A stretch of DNA of 55,759 nt from Levilactobacillus fujinensis (GTDB lineage Bacteria; Bacillota; Bacilli; Lactobacillales; Lactobacillaceae): positions 1 through 55,759 of the forward strand of contig NZ_RHNX01000019.1 in assembly GCF_003946335.1 (NCBI RefSeq), written 5' to 3'. The translations under genes and the position numbers were made by a program. The notes below the pieces were generated by a model that was not told the origin of the DNA, searched no databases, and was given only the letters and a program-made list of their open reading frames with translations. Of the stretch, positions 51,936 to 55,759 are shown piece by piece (within the stretch, counting starts at the first letter, position 1; every line of letters begins with the position of its first letter).

Positions 51936-52016
51936 CATGGGGAAATTCGAAAGAACTGGTAACCGTCACCAGGGGTGTGCTACGCTGAGGACAGCTTACA
52001 GAGGAGGCTGGCAAGA

Positions 52017-52871
52017 ATGTCTAAACAGATTTGGCAACACGTCGCGATGGCCGTTGTGGCGGCGGGGATTGTGTCAACGGGGCTAACAGTGACTGCAGCG
52101 GCGAAGGCTCAGTATTCGGCACAGCGGTCAAATGCAATCAGGTTAATTTGGCGACGGTCGATGGGCCGGCACGCGGTTCATGCCACGGGTGAAGGCGCCC
52201 GTTACTCGAAGCACTTGGGCTATCGCTACGGGGATTTGAGCACCCTAACTAAGCTGACATTTTACACGGATGCTCACGAAAAGGTCCAGGTCAAGGCGAC
52301 CGGCAAGTATCGGATTTACTACCACGTGAAGAGCAGCAATGGGTTGTTCGCGGCGTGGGTGTGGCGTGGTTACCTACAGGATGGTGTGGCAGCGACCCTG
52401 GGGCAGACCGGGACGGCTAAGCCAATGACCGGCAAGCTGAACTTGAACAGTGCACAGAGTACGGCGCAGTTTGACAAAGACGTGGTCGCCTACATCCAGC
52501 AGACATACCCCACATTCAAGTTCAAGGCGGGAGTGAATGCTTACGCACAGCTTGAGAGTGAACAGTTGTACTTGAATCCAGATTTCAACAGTGAACAAGC
52601 CGTGAAAAAGTTAAAATTAGATCCGCACAATTTAAACGGCAGTGTAGCCTACATTACGGAACAGGACTTCCAATCACGACTAGCGCTGTCGCAGACTTAC
52701 GCGACACAGGTCAAGAACATGGCCCAAAACTTCGAGGACCTCTTACCAAGGTCTGCGTCACCACGGGTGGGGATTGGGTTCCACACGGTACCGAACGGTC
52801 AAATGAAAGATCGGTCGGCGAAAGCGATGCGCGCGTATTATGCGGTAGCGTATGAAGATGACAGTGAGTAA
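52017..52871 (+). CDS. Secreted protein with SH3-like surface domain
   Basis: A 284-residue exported protein. Signal peptide at 1-28 (HVAMAVVAAGIVSTGLTVTAAAKA). Residues 31-120 form a unit recurring in lactobacillar surface proteins: QYSAQRSNAIRLIW, ARYSKHLGYRYG, FYTDAHEKVQVKATGKYRIYYHV, AAWVWRGYLQ. The C-terminal 160 residues are unrecognised and partly helical. The same N-terminal unit is in the next gene, so the two are paralogues by duplication. GAGGAGGCTGGCAAGA precedes the ATG at 52017. Probably wall-associated; no sorting signal seen. Confidence 0.8.
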   Translation: MSKQIWQHVAMAVVAAGIVSTGLTVTAAAKAQYSAQRSNAIRLIWRRSMGRHAVHATGEGARYSKHLGYRYGDLSTLTKLTFYTDAHEKVQVKATGKYRIYYHVKSSNGLFAAWVWRGYLQDGVAATLGQTGTAKPMTGKLNLNSAQSTAQFDKDVVAYIQQTYPTFKFKAGVNAYAQLESEQLYLNPDFNSEQAVKKLKLDPHNLNGSVAYITEQDFQSRLALSQTYATQVKNMAQNFEDLLPRSASPRVGIGFHTVPNGQMKDRSAKAMRAYYAVAYEDDSE

Positions 52872-53067
52872 GGTACATTAAGAGAGAGGTGGTCACCAGA
52901 CGCTAAACGGTACGGTGATCACTTTTTATTCGTTCCAAGTGAGACCTAATTTTTTTACTATACATTGAGGACATGTTTTCTTTAATTTTCAGAAATGATT
53001 TAGGGGATTAGGTAGTTTTCAAACTAGGTTCTGACTAAACTAGAAGTAGAAATAAGGAGGTCAGAAC

Positions 53068-53839
53068 ATGAAAAAGATGATTAAAGGCATCATTGCGTTG
53101 GGTGCCGGGATGAGCTTAATGGGGAGCTTGAGCACCACGGCAGCGGCCAGTTCGCAATATTCGGCCAGTCGGTCCAACTCGGTGCGTCTAATTTGGCAGC
53201 CGCTACTCGAAACACTTGGGGACTTGGTACGGCTACAACAGCAGTCTGTCAGATGTGACGTGGTATACCAATGCGCATGAAAAACTGGTTGATGTGGCTA
53301 CCGGGAAATATCTGATTTACTACCATGTCAACAGTGCCGATGGGCAACACGGTGGTTGGATCTGGCGTGGCTATTTAAAGTCAGCAGCCAGTACTCCCGT
53401 GACACTGACAACGACGACGATGAACTGGGCAACCGCAGCGAAGTCGGCGGGACTACAGTCGGCTGATATTAAGTTGATGAAATTGTTTCCCCATGCTGCT
53501 TACGATGCCGATTTGATGGCCGTCGTCAATCAGGTCTTTGCGTCGACCGAGAATCAGCCTATTTTGACGGAAGAAACTTCAACCGCGAATGATGATTTCA
53601 ATCAGCTGTTAACCGTAAATCATACCGATTACAGTGCGGTTTACCTGGTTCGGTTTAACGTTAATAATCCAAATAGCTTGGCTGAGGTTAAACAGGCGGT
53701 GAACGCCAACCTTGATGCTAACGGACAAGCCGACTTGCAACGGTGGCATATTGCTGGCAAAATTGCGCCCATTGGCACCGCAACACAGGCGTCTGGTTTA
53801 AAGGCCGGCAGCGGTTTGCTTGTCTTTGCGACGAAATAA
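53068..53839 (+). pseudogene. Broken paralogue of the secreted protein
   Basis: A good start (AAGGAGGTCAGAAC, ATG at 53068) and signal peptide lead into QYSASRSNSVRLIW (ending at 53196), after which this frame goes out of register and stops at 53280. The adjacent frame continues the domain from 53198: SRYSKHLGTWYGYNSSL, WYTNAHEKL, GWIWRGYLKS, through to 53839. Against the upstream gene the missing piece is about 16 codons (RRSMGRHAVHATGEGA), so an out-of-frame deletion of roughly 47 bp at 53197 explains the break. The C-terminal part (about 150 residues) has kept an open frame, which suggests the loss is recent. An assembly error is the other possibility. Confidence 0.8.
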
Positions 53840-53841
53840 CT

Positions 53842-53892
53842 AAAAAGCACATTTCTATCTGAGGGGGTTCTCTCAACACAGAAATGTGCTTT
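53842..53892. terminator. Bidirectional terminator between pseudogene and GNAT gene
   Basis: AAAGCACATTTCT and AGAAATGTGCTTT form a perfect 13-bp stem with A and T runs outside. Confidence 0.9.
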
Positions 53893-53910
53893 CGTTTACA
53901 ACTATCTATT

Positions 53911-54360
53911 TTACCGTCTAAGTGTCCAGCGCCACTGGCCATCAGTTTGGACAAAACCAGCGGCGGCCAGGACCGCGTTATCCAAGCGAGTGGCGTCTGG
54001 TAAGGTCAGTTTGGTCAACTGAAGTTCCTCACGGCCAAAGCTGACGAGCCGATCGACAATCTCTTGCTGTTCGGCGGCGGGGAGGCGCTTGCCAGTCAAG
54101 CAAGCCTGCCCCTTATGCGCGATTAAATCGAGGTCAGTGAAGCCGCCCCAACCAATTAGCTTGTGGGTGCGGCGGCGTTCGATGCCCCAAGTCAAAGCAG
54201 TGCGGCCCATGGTGTTACGCATGGTAGTGTTGACCCAGTCTGCTGTTTCACCGAGGTCCTGATTGGTCAGGTCGGCCACGTTTTTTAACTTGAAGCGGGT
54301 GAGCCAGTCGAAACGAAAAGTGGGGGTTAAAAGGGGATGATACCCTTCGAAGCTAGACAT
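53911..54360 (-). CDS. GNAT family N-acetyltransferase
   Basis: A 149-residue protein shaped like RimJ/RimL acetyltransferases: TWGIERRRTHKLIGWGGFTDLD near 57-78 (strands 2-4), CLTGKRLPAAEQQEIVDRLVSFGREEL near 87-113, then TKLTLPDATRLDNAVLAAAGFVQTD near 115-139, the usual end strands. The acetyl-CoA loop (Q/R-x2-G-x-G/A) is not clear, so it may be a divergent or inactive member. AAAGGAATCACCGCAC precedes the ATG. Stands alone, convergent with the pseudogene. Substrate unknown. Confidence 0.65.
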   Translation of the reverse strand: MSSFEGYHPLLTPTFRFDWLTRFKLKNVADLTNQDLGETADWVNTTMRNTMGRTALTWGIERRRTHKLIGWGGFTDLDLIAHKGQACLTGKRLPAAEQQEIVDRLVSFGREELQLTKLTLPDATRLDNAVLAAAGFVQTDGQWRWTLRR

Positions 54361-54499
54361 GTGCGGTGATTCCTTTCTGAATCTGTTTAGCCCTATTGTA
54401 CCGGTAAATGCCGCTGAACGCTAGTGACTTCCTCGGTGTTAATTGGCCAGCTGTGCTATACTTAAAAGTGATATTGGCAAGTTGAAAGGGGTAGCACAC

Positions 54500-55540
54500 A
54501 TGACGGAAGATTTTTATATTGGAACTTACACCAAGCGGATTAGTCGCGGTATCTACCGGGTCAGCGTGGACACCAAGGCACCGAAGTTAACGGATTGTGA
54601 ATGGTTAGCATCAGCTGGGAGCCCAACCTACATTGCAAAGGCTAAGGCTAAGCGGCTGTACGTCATCAACAAGAAGGAAACCGACGGGGCAACGCATGGT
54701 GGGTTGATCATCTACGATATGAGCGAAGATAAGCCACGGGCCATTCAACAGGTTTTGGCTACGGGTTCCTCACCAGCCTATGTCGCGGTCGACGAAGCCC
54801 GGCAGTTAGTCTACACGGCCAACTACCACACCGCTGCGGTTCAGGTCTACGCCATCGCTGCTGACGGCACCTTGACGGAAACGGATGAAGTGATCGATCA
54901 AGATCCAGTTGGTCCAGCACCTGAACAAGCTGACGGTCCGCACCCCCACTTCGCTGACTTGACTCCAGATAACCGGTTAGTCGTTTGTGACTTGGGTTCA
55001 GATAAAGTTTATCTGTACGACGTGTCCGACGCCGGCAAATTAACCCCCGTTAGCCACGTTGACTTACCAGCTGGCTATGGTCCACGGCACATCGTTTTTG
55101 ACGCTAAAAAGGGTGTTGCTTACTTAGTCGGTGAATTGAGTAGTAACGTGGCCACTTTGGCTTACGATGCCGCTGCCGGCAAGTTTACGGTGAAGTCGAT
55201 CATCTCAACGATTCCAGACGATTGGACGGCGCACAACGGTTCTGCGGCCATTCGGTTGAGCAGTGACCGTCGCTTTGTCTACGTGTCCAACCGAGGCAAC
55301 AACTCCATCACGGTCTTCGCGGCCGCTGAAGATGGCACGTTGACCACGGTTCAACGAATCTCCACGGAAGGTGACTTTCCGCGAGACTTCAACTGGACTT
55401 CGGATCAGAGCTTACTCTTAGTCGTTAACCAAAATTCCGACAATGCTAGTCTGTTCCAACGGGACGCCCAAAGTGGGAAGTTGACCTTGGTTCAAAAAGA
55501 CTTCATGGTACCGGAAGGTGTTAGCGTTTTACCAGCTTAG
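54500..55540 (+). CDS. Lactonase family protein (6-phosphogluconolactonase-like, beta-propeller)
   Basis: A 346-residue seven-bladed beta-propeller of the lactonase (Pgl/YbhE) family. Repeating blade pieces are FYIGTYTKRISRGIYRVSV at the start, YVAVDEARQLVYTANYHTAAVQVYAI near 90, DGPHPHFADLTPDNRLVVCDLGSDKVYLYDV near 149 (His pair and metal region, here split for length), GPRHIVFD near 193, and RFVYVSNRGNNSITVF near 258. It would hydrolyse 6-phosphogluconolactone in the oxidative pentose phosphate route, which heterofermentative lactobacilli use heavily. GAAAGGGGTAGCACAC precedes the ATG at 54500. Confidence 0.85.
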   Translation: MTEDFYIGTYTKRISRGIYRVSVDTKAPKLTDCEWLASAGSPTYIAKAKAKRLYVINKKETDGATHGGLIIYDMSEDKPRAIQQVLATGSSPAYVAVDEARQLVYTANYHTAAVQVYAIAADGTLTETDEVIDQDPVGPAPEQADGPHPHFADLTPDNRLVVCDLGSDKVYLYDVSDAGKLTPVSHVDLPAGYGPRHIVFDAKKGVAYLVGELSSNVATLAYDAAAGKFTVKSIISTIPDDWTAHNGSAAIRLSSDRRFVYVSNRGNNSITVFAAAEDGTLTTVQRISTEGDFPRDFNWTSDQSLLLVVNQNSDNASLFQRDAQSGKLTLVQKDFMVPEGVSVLPA

Positions 55541-55631
55541 AAAAGTAGAGCGGATGCAAGGGTGGCTAGTTGTCCTTGAACGCATGTTGTAACACTATAA
55601 AACATGAAAAAATAGCCTGGAACATAACTCA

Positions 55632-55678
55632 AAAAGTTGCTCCTTTCAGAATCGTTAGATTCTGAAAGGAGCAACTTT
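55632..55678. terminator. Perfect 22-bp bidirectional hairpin
   Basis: AAAAGTTGCTCCTTTCAGAA... (55632-55653) is the exact complement of 55658-55679, around GTTA. A and T runs on both sides make it a strong terminator in either direction, about 90 bp past the lactonase gene and just before the IS-like end. Confidence 0.88.
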
Positions 55679-55682
55679 TATT

Positions 55683-55759
55683 GGCTCTTTGTCAACCGGT
55701 GTTGATGGAGGGAATTTCGGAGGTTCAATTCATTTACGAATTGGGCCTCTTTTTTGTAC
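55683..55759 (+). mobile_element. Probable end of an ISL3-type insertion sequence
   Basis: GGCTCTTTGTCAAC has the GGCTCTT start typical of ISL3-family terminal repeats. Inside it a hairpin GAGGTTCAATTC/GAATTGGGCCTC followed by TTTTTT (55720-55755) would block transcription from outside. The element continues past the window, so no transposase is seen. The family call rests on the terminus only. Confidence 0.5.

Overview
The window looks like chromosomal DNA of a lactic acid bacterium of the family Lactobacillaceae, probably a Levilactobacillus- or Lactiplantibacillus-like species. This is an inference from gene content and protein style: a complete Leloir galactose cluster with a type 2 GalT and a GPH permease, a monomeric B12-dependent ribonucleotide reductase of the Lactobacillus leichmannii type, PepO, and YibE/F and VIT families. 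Low-GC Gram-positive signals are present throughout: AGGAGG ribosome binding sites, CcpA cre sites and U-tailed hairpin terminators. No rRNA, tRNA, CRISPR array, prophage or plasmid backbone was seen.

Layout. 1-453 is the start of an ISL3-type transposase running off the left edge, and 55683-55759 looks like the end of another ISL3-type element, so the segment sits between insertion sequences. 831-4255: universal stress protein, a beta-phosphoglucomutase homologue with a changed catalytic residue, a DUF488 protein, a 3-methyladenine glycosylase and an RRNPP-type regulator followed by a tiny overlapping ORF. 4307-9199 (minus): PEP synthase under a strong promoter with a cre roadblock, menaquinone methyltransferase, methionine aminopeptidase and a 57-residue protein. 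9407-11531: drug-efflux MFS and an ASCH protein. 11818-15930: an OFA-type transporter, shikimate/quinate dehydrogenase and SDR operon, divergent from a LysR regulator. 16243-17961: a P-loop kinase-like protein related to PEP carboxykinase and HPr kinase. 18248-21150: acyl-CoA dehydrogenase-etfB-etfA operon. 21827-32539: galM, pgm, a small unknown protein, galactose permease, galK, galE, galT, galR. 33118-36416: AdoCbl-dependent ribonucleotide reductase and the adenosyltransferase that makes its cofactor. 36528-39867: PepO, MarR regulator and an unknown protein. 40627-46674: lipoprotein, a second stress protein, a 38-residue basic protein, a YibE/F pair and an N-acetylmuramoyl amidase. 47539-49722: PerR next to two VIT-family metal transporters. 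50104-55540: aspartate-type permease, two paralogous secreted proteins (the second broken), a GNAT protein and a lactonase.

The galactose genes form one working pathway: uptake by the permease, mutarotation by GalM, phosphorylation by GalK, uridylyl exchange by GalT, epimerisation by GalE, and conversion of glucose-1-P to glucose-6-P by Pgm, under a LacI-family regulator with cre-like elements nearby. The reductase and PduO form a second functional pair, and PerR plus the VIT pair a third.

The most unusual structure is non-coding. At least a dozen intergenic intervals hold copies or fragments of a modular dispersed repeat. Module A is about 100-350 bp, module B is a roughly 146-bp hairpin element with 18-bp terminal inverted repeats, and module C is about 80 bp. 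Two long composites, 39893-40515 and 45167-45490, are near-identical except that one lacks the B hairpin cleanly, which suggests that B is or was a mobile, MITE-like unit. I know of no description of this family and cannot search for one here.
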